A stretch of 64,000 bases of DNA from Nitrosophilus alvini (GCF_015100395.1 NZ_AP022847.1:1447501-1511500), one strand, 5' to 3'; counted from the stretch's first letter, positions 22,322 to 31,535 are shown. The notes: generated by a model not told the origin, from the sequence alone. Program-made: numbers and translations.

Positions 22322-22620
22322 TATATTTCCTCCATTACGGCTCTCAAGGGAAATTCATTCACCTTGGCTCTTCTATGGACTTCGTCTATCTTCGTCTCAG
22401 CTATTTCGTAAGTATATATTCCGCATAGTCCTTTGCCGTTTTTGTGAACAATCAGCATAATTTCTATCGCCTCTTCATAGCTTTTATGGAAAATATCGCA
22501 TAATATTTCTACGACGAAATCCATAGTGGTATAGTCGTCGTTAAGTAAAAACACTTTAAAGAGTTTCGGTTCTTTTACTTGAACTTCTGATTTCTCTTTA
22601 ATCTCTCTTTTGACAGCCAA
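22321..22620 (-). CDS. clpS: ClpS adaptor protein
   Basis: A 99-aa N-degron adaptor delivering substrates to ClpA. The core motif FLLNDDYTTMDFVVEILCDIFHKS and the C-terminal VHKNGKGLCGIYTYEIAETK are family hallmarks. The N-terminal 18 residues are charged and disordered-looking, as usual. Confidence 0.96.
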   Translation of the reverse strand: MAVKREIKEKSEVQVKEPKLFKVFLLNDDYTTMDFVVEILCDIFHKSYEEAIEIMLIVHKNGKGLCGIYTYEIAETKIDEVHRRAKVNEFPLRAVMEEI

Positions 22621-22733
22621 CTCTATACCTTATCTATATATATAAACTATAATACCATATATGTCAAGTATGTCAAGATTCAGTATAATTTTATATATTA
22701 TACAACTATTACACTATCTTTTTAAGGGCTATT

Positions 22734-23381
22734 ATGTGCATAAAAATTTTTGTTACAGCAACCGATACGGGAGTTGGTAAAACATACACCACACTAAAAC
22801 TGCTTGAAGCTTTCTCCTCCATGGGTTTAAAGGCAGGGGCATTCAAACCTATAGAGACAGGTGTGGAAAACCTGCCCCAGGACGGTATTAAACTTTTTGA
22901 AAAGTCAAAAGAGATAAATAAAGAGTTTGAAAAACTCTCCCTTGATGACATTGTTCCATACAGTTTCACTCTCCCGGCAGCTCCGTATGTTGCCAAAAAC
23001 TGTACCATCGATATCGGATTTTTAAAATCAAAGATAAAAAAGCTGGAAAAATTTTGCGATGTTTTGCTTATAGAAGGGGCCGGAGGGCTTTTGGTCCCGG
23101 TTGAACAAAATATTTTTATGATTGATTTGATAGATATTTTTGATGCAAAGGCCTTTTTGGTAACTCCAAGCCGACTCGGTTGCATAAATGCAACCCTGCT
23201 CTCTCAGAATATTCTTGAAAGCAGAGGCATAGAGTATGAATGGTGCGTAAATCTATACGAAGAAAAAGAGACGTTCTTTGAAACCACACACCCTTTTTAC
23301 AAAGAGTATTTCAAAAAGTTTTTTATCTTTCCCGCTCACATTGAAAATATTGCAGCCGCACTGGCTGCAAATAAGGAATAA
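22734..23381 (+). CDS. bioD: dethiobiotin synthetase
   Basis: ATP-dependent ring closure of DAPA to dethiobiotin. The 215-aa P-loop protein has VTATDTGVGKTYTTLKLLEA (modified Walker A), FKPIETG and the LLIEGAGGLLVPV motif. Other bio genes are not nearby. It starts 113 bp from the divergent clpS. Confidence 0.95.
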   Translation: MCIKIFVTATDTGVGKTYTTLKLLEAFSSMGLKAGAFKPIETGVENLPQDGIKLFEKSKEINKEFEKLSLDDIVPYSFTLPAAPYVAKNCTIDIGFLKSKIKKLEKFCDVLLIEGAGGLLVPVEQNIFMIDLIDIFDAKAFLVTPSRLGCINATLLSQNILESRGIEYEWCVNLYEEKETFFETTHPFYKEYFKKFFIFPAHIENIAAALAANKE

Positions 23382-23873
23382 TCAATATGTTACCGTAACC
23401 GTTACGGGTATCTGTTTTAGAGGCTGATTGCTGAATTTGATTATTTGATGACCGTTAAAATTTGCATAATTTTTATATTCCAAAATTCTTTCCTGAGTCT
23501 CTTGATATTTTGTTCTGCATCTTTTCACAATCTGATATCCAGGTGCAGGTTGCTGTTTTTCCGCGAGACTTTTGCCTACAAGAGTACCTATAACTGCTCC
23601 GCCGATAGTTGCTGCGGTTTTGCCTGACCCTTCACCCACCTGATGGCCCAATATTCCGCCTGCAGCTCCTCCGATAACAGCACCAAGTGTCCCGTCACTA
23701 CTTGAACTCGATACAGGAACCTGTTCATCCCAACACTCCTGATACGGAACCCTTTTTGTGACTATTCTATAGTTTGGCTCGCTTTTTGTAACAGGAAGAT
23801 ATTCAGTATATGTAAATGTCTCCCCAAAAAGTGCAGAAACAAGGAATATAGAACCGACTATCAGTTTTTTCAT
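23382..23873 (-). CDS. glycine-zipper surface-antigen-like protein
   Basis: A 163-aa envelope protein with a Sec signal peptide (MKKLIVGSIFLVSALFG) and a glycine-zipper pair at about 60-105 (GAVIGGAAGGILGHQVG, then ATIGGAVIGTLVG) of the Rick_17kDa_Anti/2TM type. The beta-strand-like flanks contain Cys in ECWDE and RCRTK. The family is associated with outer-membrane integrity or stress; the specific role is unknown. It ends one base after the bioD stop. Confidence 0.85.
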   Translation of the reverse strand: MKKLIVGSIFLVSALFGETFTYTEYLPVTKSEPNYRIVTKRVPYQECWDEQVPVSSSSSDGTLGAVIGGAAGGILGHQVGEGSGKTAATIGGAVIGTLVGKSLAEKQQPAPGYQIVKRCRTKYQETQERILEYKNYANFNGHQIIKFSNQPLKQIPVTVTVTY

Positions 23874-23973
23874 CTCTTTCCTCCTTTTTTATTTTATTAT
23901 ACCATCTATTGTTACACTAATCTTACTTTCACCTATTTTAGTATACAATTGTAAAAAAATTGTGGAGCAATAA

Positions 23974-24852
23974 GTGAGACATTTGATAGAGACTTCAGAC
24001 CTCACTATAGAACAGATAGAAGATATCTTCGATAATGCGGAAAGCTTTTTGGAAGAGAGCCCTAAAAATCTTCTCAGAGATAAACTGATAATCACAATAT
24101 TCTTTGAAAGTTCAACCAGAACAAGAAGCTCTTTTGAAGTGGCTGCAAAAAGACTCGGAGCCGAAGTGGTAAGCCTCGACGTATCCAAAAGTTCGACAAA
24201 AAAAGGCGAAACACTTTACGATACAGCTGCAAATCTAGATGCCATGGGTCCCAATGCAATCATTGTAAGACATATGCATGCCGGAGTTCCCAAAATTTTG
24301 TCAAATCATATCAACTGTTCTTTGATTAACGGCGGTGACGGCGCACATGCACATCCCACACAGGCTCTTCTGGATCTTTTTACTATAAGAAGATATATAA
24401 AAGATGTAAAAGGAAAAAAGATAGCCATTGTAGGAGATATCAAGAACTCCAGGGTTGCAAACAGTAATATAGAACTTCTAACCAGATACGGTATGGAAGT
24501 CATCCTTGTTGCACCTCCTCACTTTCTTCCAAAACGAAACATGCAATATACCCACAATATAAGAGACGTTATCGACGATGTCGACGTTATTATGAGCCTT
24601 AGAACCCAGACAGAAAGGCACCTGCATCCTATATACGCATCTTTGAAAGATTATGCAAGCGATTTTTGTATAACAAAAAAACTTATTGGTAACAGAGATA
24701 TCATCCTGCTTCATCCCGGACCTGTTCATAGAAATATCGATATAGACGATGAGATGCTTAAAGATCCCAGATGCAAAGTTTTGGAACAGGTCAAAAATGG
24801 CGTAGCTGTCAGAATGGCTGTTTTGAAAAAACTCATCGTGCAAAATGGATAA
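23974..24852 (+). CDS. pyrB: aspartate carbamoyltransferase, catalytic chain
   Basis: Pyrimidine synthesis enzyme of 292 aa. Carbamoyl-phosphate site [25 protein letters not shown] aspartate-domain motif and the C-terminal [13 protein letters not shown] characteristic of ATCase. No pyrI lies next to it, so it is probably an unregulated trimer. It overlaps pabB by 8 nt. Confidence 0.96.
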   Translation: MRHLIETSDLTIEQIEDIFDNAESFLEESPKNLLRDKLIITIFFESSTRTRSSFEVAAKRLGAEVVSLDVSKSSTKKGETLYDTAANLDAMGPNAIIVRHMHAGVPKILSNHINCSLINGGDGAHAHPTQALLDLFTIRRYIKDVKGKKIAIVGDIKNSRVANSNIELLTRYGMEVILVAPPHFLPKRNMQYTHNIRDVIDDVDVIMSLRTQTERHLHPIYASLKDYASDFCITKKLIGNRDIILLHPGPVHRNIDIDDEMLKDPRCKVLEQVKNGVAVRMAVLKKLIVQNG

Positions 24853-25792
24853 GATAAGTTTTCTCGCCAAAAACGGCATCCCCTTTCTTTTTGTTATAGA
24901 TTTTGATACAAAAAACATTTTTGTACAAAATCTTGAAAATCTTGAAAATATCTATTTTCAGATAGAAGAGTACAAAAACTACAAACAAGAGGAAAAAAGT
25001 TGCAAAAAAGCCCTGATAAAGCGAAAATTTCCTGTTTCATTCAAAAAGTACAAAAAAGCTTTTTTTGAAGTTCAAGAAGAGATCAAAAAAGGAAATACCT
25101 ATCTGCTAAATCTCACATTTCCTACAAAAATCGAAACAGACCTCTCTTTGAAGGATATTTTTTTCTGTTCAAAAGCAAAATTCAAACTCTTTTTTAAAGA
25201 TCAGTTTGTCTGCTTCTCGCCTGAGAGGTTTATAAAAATAGAAGAGAATATTATAAAAACATATCCTATGAAAGGAACCATAGACGCATCACTGCCGAAT
25301 GCCGCAAACTTGATTTTATCCAACGAAAAAGAGATGGCGGAACATGTAATGGTAGTCGATCTTTTAAGAAACGATCTTGGAATGGTAGCAAGAAAAATCA
25401 GAGTAAAGAGGTTCAGATATATAGACAAGATAGAAGCGGGAGGGAAAAAACTTCTTCAGGTAAGCTCTGAAATTGAGGGAAAACTACCCAAAAACTGGAG
25501 AGAAAATCTGGGAGAGATACTTCTGAAACTCTTGCCTGCGGGAAGTATCAGCGGAACTCCGAAAAAAAAGAGTGTAGAGATAATAAAAAGAGTCGAAAAC
25601 TACGATAGAGGTTTCTTTACCGGAATATTCGGTATATTTGACGGAAAAAATCTGGATAGCGCGGTCATCATAAGATATATCGAAAAATCTCATTCAGGTC
25701 TTGTCTATAAAAGCGGTGGAGGAATCACGATACAGAGCAGTGTGGAGGATGAATACAAGGAGATGATTGAAAAGGTCTATATTCCTGTTTAA
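24845..25792 (+). CDS. pabB: aminodeoxychorismate synthase component I
   Basis: Chorismate-utilising enzyme for p-aminobenzoate and folate. The 315-aa protein retains only the chorismate-binding core: [43 protein letters not shown] and [11 protein letters not shown]. It is shorter than E. coli PabB, with a reduced N-terminal region. No fused pabC lyase domain is present. Confidence 0.93.
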   Translation: MDKISFLAKNGIPFLFVIDFDTKNIFVQNLENLENIYFQIEEYKNYKQEEKSCKKALIKRKFPVSFKKYKKAFFEVQEEIKKGNTYLLNLTFPTKIETDLSLKDIFFCSKAKFKLFFKDQFVCFSPERFIKIEENIIKTYPMKGTIDASLPNAANLILSNEKEMAEHVMVVDLLRNDLGMVARKIRVKRFRYIDKIEAGGKKLLQVSSEIEGKLPKNWRENLGEILLKLLPAGSISGTPKKKSVEIIKRVENYDRGFFTGIFGIFDGKNLDSAVIIRYIEKSHSGLVYKSGGGITIQSSVEDEYKEMIEKVYIPV

Positions 25793-25807
25793 GCCGGCAA
25801 AGCCGGC
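25793..25807. terminator. GC stem-loop between convergent genes
   Basis: Inverted repeat GCCGGC-AAA-GCCGGC directly abutting the pabB stop and 5 nt beyond the fapF-like stop. It lacks a U-tract on either strand, so termination is plausible but weak. Confidence 0.5.
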
Positions 25808-25812
25808 TCTGT

Positions 25813-26868
25813 CTAAAACCGTATAGGGAAACGCACTTCAAACACATAATCCGGTGAGTCTGAAGTAAGCCCCATTCCCAGTCCAAAGTTTATCGATTTT
25901 TTATCAGAAATCGCCCATCCTGCAGTAAGCTTGAATTGAGCCGAGTTAAGAGTGGAGTTTGCAACGGTAACTTTTTGTGCCGTAGAAGAACCATCATATT
26001 TCCACACCTCTGTAGAAAGTGTATAGTCATCAACAAACTGAAAACCGAGAGAAAAGTTATACGAAACTGCATATCCAAGACCGATATTTATACTTATCGT
26101 ATCGCCCGGATCTATTTTAGACAAACCACTAACAATGGATCCATTTTCATCCAATACCACATAATTTACATCCTCTTCTATGTTATACGAATAGGAGATC
26201 CCTCCGAAAACTACAACGGGATCTATAGTTTTTACAAGATTGATACCCGCTTTTACCGAATAGTAGCCACTTCCCAGCGGCAGATCGTCACTATACTGAT
26301 CTATGTCGAAAGGACTTTTTCCATTTTTGAATTTGAAACTAAGATTTGTAATCATAGCAGGAGTTGTATCGGTCTCTCTTATCGGCTGATAGCTCAAAGA
26401 CACGCTCACATCACCTATACCTCCGGCTTCGGAATGGCTATCACCCTCTCCTTCGCCTGTTCCCACTTTTGAATATCTGTCATATCTGTAGAGAATAGGT
26501 ACCCCTATTTCTGCCTGGATATTGTCACGAAGACCGTATCTAAAAGAGATAGTATCACTAAATGTGTGTCTTTTGATATTTTCTATACCAAATTGCCCAA
26601 GTGTCAAAAATACCGGGTCGAGAATCGCAAAACTTTCAAGATATATCTGTTTTGCCGATGAATAGGAAAAAGAGAATGCGTTTTCAAACTCTTTTTGTCC
26701 CTTTTTGAGTAGAACATAGTCTCTCTCAAACTGTGTCAGTACCGCTTTTGGCTGAGACTCTTTCTTTATAGCTTTTTCGAGATCTTCATTCTGAGTAGCG
26801 GCAGACAGTGAAGTTCCAAATGCAATAATAGTACTAAAAAGTACTATTTTCTTTAAATACTTTTTCAT
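25813..26868 (-). CDS. FapF-like outer-membrane beta-barrel, putative amyloid exporter
   Basis: About 351 aa from the ATG at 26868, chosen for its AGGAG site and the clean Sec signal peptide that follows (MKKYLKKIVLFSTIIAFGTSLSA); an upstream in-frame ATG adds 16 unlikely residues. After a charged helical segment (about 26-65, possible coiled coil) come alternating amphipathic strands (RYGLRDNIQAEIGVPILYRY, INIGLGYAVSYNFSLGFQF) and a terminal Phe, as in outer-membrane barrels. In Pseudomonas, FapF is a barrel with an N-terminal coiled coil that secretes FapB/FapC and sits by a C39-type FapD. The gene order here, next to a C39 gene and downstream of huge repeat proteins, supports that role. 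Sequence identity to FapF was not measured; another barrel transporter is possible. Confidence 0.7.
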   Translation of the reverse strand: MKKYLKKIVLFSTIIAFGTSLSAATQNEDLEKAIKKESQPKAVLTQFERDYVLLKKGQKEFENAFSFSYSSAKQIYLESFAILDPVFLTLGQFGIENIKRHTFSDTISFRYGLRDNIQAEIGVPILYRYDRYSKVGTGEGEGDSHSEAGGIGDVSVSLSYQPIRETDTTPAMITNLSFKFKNGKSPFDIDQYSDDLPLGSGYYSVKAGINLVKTIDPVVVFGGISYSYNIEEDVNYVVLDENGSIVSGLSKIDPGDTISINIGLGYAVSYNFSLGFQFVDDYTLSTEVWKYDGSSTAQKVTVANSTLNSAQFKLTAGWAISDKKSINFGLGMGLTSDSPDYVFEVRFPIRF

Positions 26869-26946
26869 GCAGGCTCCTGTTATTAGGACTTTATAGAAAT
26901 CAATTATATCAGCCATAAACTTAAAAAATATTGTTATTGGATAATT

Positions 26947-27669
26947 TTAAAACTCTGTGTTACTTTTAAATGACTGAATTTGCTGAAGAAAAAGAGAGTT
27001 TCTAATAGCATCTGATCTAACCCACACCAGATCTTCATCACTTATCGCGAGTTTATCAAGTTTTCTGTTCCCTTTTGGCTCGATAATAAGAGCGATATTT
27101 TTATACCACATCTTTTCAAATTTTTTAACAGAAACTATAGTATTGCCCAAAGCCGGATCTGCCAGAAAAACCCTGTTTTTATGTACACCTCTGAAAACAA
27201 CAAAGTGTTTGTAATTTCCTATAACAATTGTTACAATTGCCGGTTTTCCCAATGTGACCAGACCCTCGACATCGGTTTTATATCCTCCTACTTTATATCC
27301 TAAAGCATTTGCAAGTTTTTTGATATCAAGAAGAGAAAAACCCCTGTTTTCTATTATCTTTTTTTTGTTACCGAAATGGAAAAGTCCTTTTATTACCTGC
27401 TCTTCCGTTACAGGATCGTTCAGATAATATTTAAAAAGCGTAGCAACGGCAGCAGATCCGCAGCTAAAATCGTGTTTCTGTTTTACTATATTTTTAGTTT
27501 TGAGTTCCGTAGCTGATTTTACCTTCGGACGTACGACGATAGTACCGAATTTACCGCTGATATAGATAGGCACACTATTTGGTCTGCTTTCTTCGGCTAT
27601 AACAGATGAAGAAAAGAGGAGTATCAGTCCGGCCACTGCGACTTTTTTTATATCGGCAAACTTTTTCAT
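26947..27669 (-). CDS. C39-family cysteine peptidase, FapD-like
   Basis: A 240-aa secreted protein: signal peptide (about 1-25, SSVIAEES) then a C39 fold with complete catalytic residues Q64, C70 (QKHDFSCGSAAVATLF), H155 (GNYKHFVVFRG) and D171 (FLADPALG). C39 peptidases cut after double-glycine-type leaders, and FapD of Pseudomonas is such a protein inside the fap operon. Here it lies between a small accessory gene (23-nt gap) and the barrel gene. The likely substrates are the three nearby proteins that carry an LSDxxLxExSAQG-type motif just after their signal peptides. Confidence 0.82.
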   Translation of the reverse strand: MKKFADIKKVAVAGLILLFSSSVIAEESRPNSVPIYISGKFGTIVVRPKVKSATELKTKNIVKQKHDFSCGSAAVATLFKYYLNDPVTEEQVIKGLFHFGNKKKIIENRGFSLLDIKKLANALGYKVGGYKTDVEGLVTLGKPAIVTIVIGNYKHFVVFRGVHKNRVFLADPALGNTIVSVKKFEKMWYKNIALIIEPKGNRKLDKLAISDEDLVWVRSDAIRNSLFLQQIQSFKSNTEF

Positions 27670-27692
27670 GATATACCCCTTTTCTTTTATTG

Positions 27693-27977
27693 TTATTCTG
27701 TTTTTTCTATAATATCGCCGAAAATCTGAAAAATTATGCTATCTTTAAATGCACTCCACTGAACTTTTATATTTACAAATCCGTCTGCTTTGTCTCTGTA
27801 ACTGTTTTTTACTTTAACAAGTGCGTTACTAAGTACGTTGTTAAACAGATCAGGAACCTCTTTTATATCTTTTGGAGTAAGTGTAAAAACATAACTCACA
27901 TTGTCAACCACTTTATACTCTCTTATCCCACCATCTCCGAAAGATAAAACAAAATTCTCTTTTTTCGCTTCCGCCAT
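27693..27977 (-). CDS. small accessory protein of the amyloid locus (no signal peptide)
   Basis: 94 aa, unrecognised. It is clearly paralogous to the 114-aa protein at 31191-31535: both share FGDGG, a KY/YxVVDN-like segment, YVFTL-P and the block ADGFVNIKV. The alpha/beta pattern ending in ADGFVNIKV faintly recalls YbjQ-type folds, which is a guess. Unlike its paralogue it has no signal peptide, so it probably stays in the cytoplasm; a chaperone role for the repeat proteins would fit but is unproven. First gene of the operon 94-aa/C39/barrel, with its own promoter. Confidence 0.75.
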   Translation of the reverse strand: MAEAKKENFVLSFGDGGIREYKVVDNVSYVFTLTPKDIKEVPDLFNNVLSNALVKVKNSYRDKADGFVNIKVQWSAFKDSIIFQIFGDIIEKTE

Positions 27978-28010
27978 ATTAATCCTTTAACATTTTGTTT
28001 TCATATATTA

Positions 28011-28045
28011 ATTATTACGTAGTAGATTGCAGAAAAATTGCAAAA
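28011..28045 (-). promoter_or_regulatory. operator-promoter C: tandem 11-bp boxes, -10 AATAAT
   Basis: On the plus strand the boxes read AGATTGCAGAA (28024-28034) and AAATTGCAAAA (28035-28045). On the minus strand they are followed by 7 bp and an AATAAT -10 box (28011-28016). It drives the 94-aa/C39/barrel operon. The architecture is identical to three other promoters in the window. The boxes occupy the -35 zone with one-helical-turn spacing, as with OmpR/PhoB-type activators. Confidence 0.8.
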
Positions 28046-28073
28046 ATTTGAAGCAGGAAACCCTGCTTCAAAT
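28046..28073 (-). terminator. intrinsic terminator after the 886-aa repeat protein
   Basis: Perfect 12-bp stem ATTTGAAGCAGG / CCTGCTTCAAAT with a 4-nt loop; on the minus strand it is followed by TTTTTG, which already belongs to operator box C. Five nt after the stop codon. It separates the two halves of the amyloid locus. Confidence 0.88.
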
Positions 28074-28078
28074 ATAAA

Positions 28079-30739
28079 CTATCTATTGATAGCGGTTTGA
28101 GAAGCGATCTGATTGACGGTCCAACCACTGGCACCTGTAAGATTTGCGATATTGTTTCCATAGTTGTGAGCTGCTGCAGCAGTATTGCTCAAATCTATAG
28201 CAGTTGAAGCAACCTGACTGTCATTTAGCTGAACTGAACTGTTATTGTTGTTCTGTCCATCTATATCTACATAATTTTCAATCACCTGATCACTTTCGAG
28301 ACTATTTTCAGTATAAACATCGGTGATCTGTTCGAGAACAGTGCCGAGTGGTACACTGCCTACGACGTTGGAAACGCTTATATCACTACTTACTGCCGCA
28401 CCTACGCTATTAAGCACAACTAAAGAAGAAACGTTGTTCTGAGAATCGTTCAATTGAGTTCCGCCGTTGTTATTATTTTGCGAAACTGCAAAGTCGTTGA
28501 TTACACTCTGACTGAACGTCGCCTCATTATATGCAGTCTGGATATTATCCTGCTGCAGAGTACTAAGACCAAGTGGATTGTTTATATCCGCAATATTCTG
28601 ACCTATGTTTACAGCAGACATAACACTGTTTGAAAGAGCAAACCCATCAAAATCGTTCTGTGCATTAGTCAGTTGAACTGCTCCGTTGTTGTTATTTTGC
28701 GAAACGGCCCATGAAGAACCAAGGACACCGTCGTTTGTAACTATCTGTTCGGCATAAGCATAGGCTGTAGTATCTTGTATGTTTAACTGGTCTGCGTTAT
28801 CGGTTCCCTGAGTATCACTGATAACAAGGATATTTTGTCCGATATTGACAGCACTCATAGCACTGTTGGCAAAACTTGCAACGTTTTCATTATTTTGAGT
28901 ACCAAGAATCTGTACAGCGGCATTGTTGTTCTGTTGATAACCGTTATTGTCGTTGTTTTGCGCAACATTTGAAATATCCTGATACGCATAGGTATCAGAC
29001 AAAGCACTCTGCCTGTTTAGCTGCTCGATACTGCTGACATTTGAAAAACTTTCATAGTATGCCACATTTTGTGCAATATTCTGAGCAGAACCTGCAGCAT
29101 TGCTGACACTCAAAGCGTTTATCTCATTTTGTCCGCCTGTTGCCTGAACGGAACCGTTGTCATTATACTGTCCCCATGTATCCTGCGAACCTAGAGAGTT
29201 ATTTCCTATGTACTGCTCGCTATAAACAGCAGAACTTGCATCCTGGCTGTTTTCCTGCATACCTATATTGACTCCGTCCCAGTTTTTACCTGAGGCAAAA
29301 TTCTGTGCTATATTGGATGCAGACATGACCGTATTGGCCAAAGCCATTCCTTCAAATCTGTTCTGCCCTTCCAGAATTTCAACTGATCCGTTTATATTAT
29401 CCTGAGCACTGTTTGCAACTGCGGCACCCTCATTCGATATCGCCTGCACATTCCAACCCCAGTTATCCGCACTCTGAATATTTAGTTGGTCAAAGGAGTT
29501 GCCATCGCTCACATTTTCTGCACCGGCAACGTTTTGTGCAATATTCGATGCGGAATGCGCCGTATTTGCAAGAGCAAAAGCTTTCACATCATTTTGTGCA
29601 GTTGTATAGTCATTAAGCTGAACTGCAGCATTTAGATTGTCCTGATAAAAAAGAGAGGTCGTAGATGAAGAAAGATCGTTATTGTTTATATTTTGAAAGG
29701 ACCAATTTTCCCAACCTGTTCCATTATACGCATTCTGAGTGTTGCTCTGCGTTATATCATTGAATCCGGAAGCTGCTACACTACTCCCAAAGTTTTGCGC
29801 TATATTTGAGGCTGAAGCCGCACTGTTGCTTAAAACAAGAGCCTCTACGGAGTTTTGTGCATTATCGTTAAGCTGTACGGAGTTTATGTTGTTTTTCTGA
29901 TAATCGCTACTAAAACTTCCAATATTTTGCTCTGTATAGTCTCTCGTGTAGTTTGTAGCACTCTGCTCATTTGAAGAGGCTATAGTATTAAACGAATCTG
30001 TGCCTGAAACACTTACGATATTTTGTCCGATATTCTCGGCAGAGTTCGCACTGTTTGTTACAACTGCTCCGCTTACATCAATCTGAGCGTTCTCATTTAA
30101 CTGGACTGAAGATACATTGTTATTCTGATTTGATGTATCGCTGCTGTATATGTTTTGTGTCAATACTTCAAAATCCATTTCGCCGTTAAATGCATGCTGT
30201 ATATTTTCCTGAGTGATAGTATTGACACTCTCCAGATTATCTGCACTCAATACATTCTGTCCTATATTTTCAGCTGAACCGGCAGCATTTGATATGATAA
30301 ATGCAGATGTATTTGACTGAGCATCACTGTTTATCTGGACAGAACGGTTATTATTGTTTTGATCAGTCGCATCAGCATCGTTGGATATAGATTGATTTGA
30401 ATATGTACTGTTTTCGGCGAATTGATCATTTGACTGGTACAGTGCTATATCTGAACTGTTATCAGCACTTGCACTGTTTTGGTGTACGTTTAATGCAGAT
30501 GCAGAACTGTTTACAATCTCAATAGAACTCGAAACAGATTGTGTTTCGCCGTTTAACTGGACACTGTCATTATTGTTTTGCTGGTCAGATATATCTGTAG
30601 GATTTGTTACAGTCTGCAAACCTTGCGCACTTATTTCTCCAAGATCACTATCGGAAAGTGCATTCACTTCGGCATATAGCGGAGCAGAACATGTCATTGC
30701 TGCAAGTAGCGCCGATACCATCCATTTTCTACCTTTCAT
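28079..30739 (-). CDS. large Asn/Gln-rich repeat protein, putative amyloid subunit B
   Basis: 886 aa. Sec signal peptide (MKGRKWMVSALLAAMTCSAPLYA), then NALSDSDLGEISAQG, then 11 imperfect repeats of about 70-85 residues. Each has a core such as QNNNN-x-SVQLNDNAQ, then a strand-like SNSAASAxNIxQN, then a variable linker. The end is GASGWTVNQIASQTAINR. The mature chain has no Cys. Repeated Gln/Asn ladders with alternating hydrophobics are typical of functional amyloids (FapB/FapC, CsgA). It begins after a clear GGAGG site. Paralogous throughout to the 1267-aa protein. An adhesin of another type is the main alternative. Confidence 0.72.
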   Translation of the reverse strand: MKGRKWMVSALLAAMTCSAPLYAEVNALSDSDLGEISAQGLQTVTNPTDISDQQNNNDSVQLNGETQSVSSSIEIVNSSASALNVHQNSASADNSSDIALYQSNDQFAENSTYSNQSISNDADATDQNNNNRSVQINSDAQSNTSAFIISNAAGSAENIGQNVLSADNLESVNTITQENIQHAFNGEMDFEVLTQNIYSSDTSNQNNNVSSVQLNENAQIDVSGAVVTNSANSAENIGQNIVSVSGTDSFNTIASSNEQSATNYTRDYTEQNIGSFSSDYQKNNINSVQLNDNAQNSVEALVLSNSAASASNIAQNFGSSVAASGFNDITQSNTQNAYNGTGWENWSFQNINNNDLSSSTTSLFYQDNLNAAVQLNDYTTAQNDVKAFALANTAHSASNIAQNVAGAENVSDGNSFDQLNIQSADNWGWNVQAISNEGAAVANSAQDNINGSVEILEGQNRFEGMALANTVMSASNIAQNFASGKNWDGVNIGMQENSQDASSAVYSEQYIGNNSLGSQDTWGQYNDNGSVQATGGQNEINALSVSNAAGSAQNIAQNVAYYESFSNVSSIEQLNRQSALSDTYAYQDISNVAQNNDNNGYQQNNNAAVQILGTQNNENVASFANSAMSAVNIGQNILVISDTQGTDNADQLNIQDTTAYAYAEQIVTNDGVLGSSWAVSQNNNNGAVQLTNAQNDFDGFALSNSVMSAVNIGQNIADINNPLGLSTLQQDNIQTAYNEATFSQSVINDFAVSQNNNNGGTQLNDSQNNVSSLVVLNSVGAAVSSDISVSNVVGSVPLGTVLEQITDVYTENSLESDQVIENYVDIDGQNNNNSSVQLNDSQVASTAIDLSNTAAAAHNYGNNIANLTGASGWTVNQIASQTAINR

Positions 30740-30791
30740 ATTTTCCTCCTATTCGGGGAGACATAAACCTGCCGGATCTACTTACATAAGC

Positions 30792-30813
30792 AAGAAGGAG
30801 ATTACTCCTTCTT
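30792..30813 (-). other. intercistronic hairpin before the 886-aa gene
   Basis: Stem AAGAAGGAG / CTCCTTCTT (extendable with GTAAGC/GCTTATGTAAG) just after the stop of the 125-aa gene and about 53 nt before the next start. No U-tract follows on the minus strand, so it may limit or stabilise the mRNA and set the ratio between the small and large proteins. Confidence 0.55.
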
Positions 30814-30816
30814 CGC

Positions 30817-31194
30817 TTACGGGAGATTGGTTGTGGCGTCTAGCACATTGCTTATGTTTATTCCGCCGCTTATCATTGAATCCATGACAATAACTATATT
30901 GATAGGGACATTAACTGCCGAATTCACTGCATTTACGGGAACAAAAGCGTTTTGTTGCGATGCACCACTTATCATTAGCGAATCTACCATATTAAGCGTA
31001 GATGGCAGATGTGTCGTTATATTAAATGTATTTCCGGAGTTTATTACACTATCCATCGTCTGAAAATTTATACTGAATCCCTGAGCAGAAATCTCTTCAA
31101 GCTCACTATCGCTGACCCTTTGAATATCGGCAGCCATTGAAGGTAGTGCTAATATCAAAGCAGTTAGCAATCCGGCTATTGTCCTTTTCATCAT
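30817..31194 (-). CDS. small secreted protein with amyloid N-terminal motif, putative minor subunit
   Basis: 125 aa. Signal peptide (TIAGLLTALILALPSMAA) followed by RVSDSELEEISAQGF, the same motif carried by both giant repeat proteins. The rest is strand-rich with a loose internal repeat (TMDSVINSG, MVDSLMISG, VMDSMISGG) and Asn/Ser/Val richness, but lacks the QNNN repeats. By analogy with FapB or CsgB it could be a minor or nucleating subunit; that is inference. It overlaps the 114-aa gene upstream by 4 nt (ATGA). Confidence 0.7.
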   Translation of the reverse strand: MMKRTIAGLLTALILALPSMAADIQRVSDSELEEISAQGFSINFQTMDSVINSGNTFNITTHLPSTLNMVDSLMISGASQQNAFVPVNAVNSAVNVPINIVIVMDSMISGGINISNVLDATTNLP

Positions 31195-31535
31195 TTCCTC
31201 CTTTTAGAGGTCTTAACCACATCGCCGCATACCTGATATATGATGGCATTTTTATATGGTGTTAGATGGACTTTGATGTTTACAAATCCATCGGCTTTTT
31301 TCGCATACTGCTTCTTTACATTTACCAGCGATGCAGTCAAAGCGCTGTTTAAAGTTTTGGGCGCATCTTTTAAGCTTTTGGGATTTAGCGTATAGACATA
31401 GCAACTATTGTCAACTATCTCATATTTACCCATTCCACCATCTCCGAACGAGATAGTAAAGCTCTTTTTAGATTTTGCATCTGCTGCTGAAAGAAGCAGA
31501 GCTATTGCGAAAATTGCGATGAATAACTTTTTCAT
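31191..31535 (-). CDS. small secreted paralogue of the 94-aa accessory protein
   Basis: 114 aa with a Sec signal peptide (MKKLFIAIFAIALLLSAADA). The mature part aligns with the 94-aa protein at 27693: SFGDGGMGKYEIVDN, YVYTLNPKSLKD and KADGFVNIKVHL. A single Cys in SCYVY and one in QVCGDV distinguish it. The pair, one exported and one cytoplasmic, suggests a chaperone or fibre-associated factor acting on both sides of the membrane. Function unknown. It lies 41 nt after the giant repeat gene with a hairpin in between. Confidence 0.75.
   Translation of the reverse strand: MKKLFIAIFAIALLLSAADAKSKKSFTISFGDGGMGKYEIVDNSCYVYTLNPKSLKDAPKTLNSALTASLVNVKKQYAKKADGFVNIKVHLTPYKNAIIYQVCGDVVKTSKRRK

Noticed and set aside
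26869-26916. Upstream extension of the barrel protein (16 residues)
   Set aside because: The internal ATG at 26868 has the ribosome-binding site and gives a normal signal peptide; the extension would bury it.
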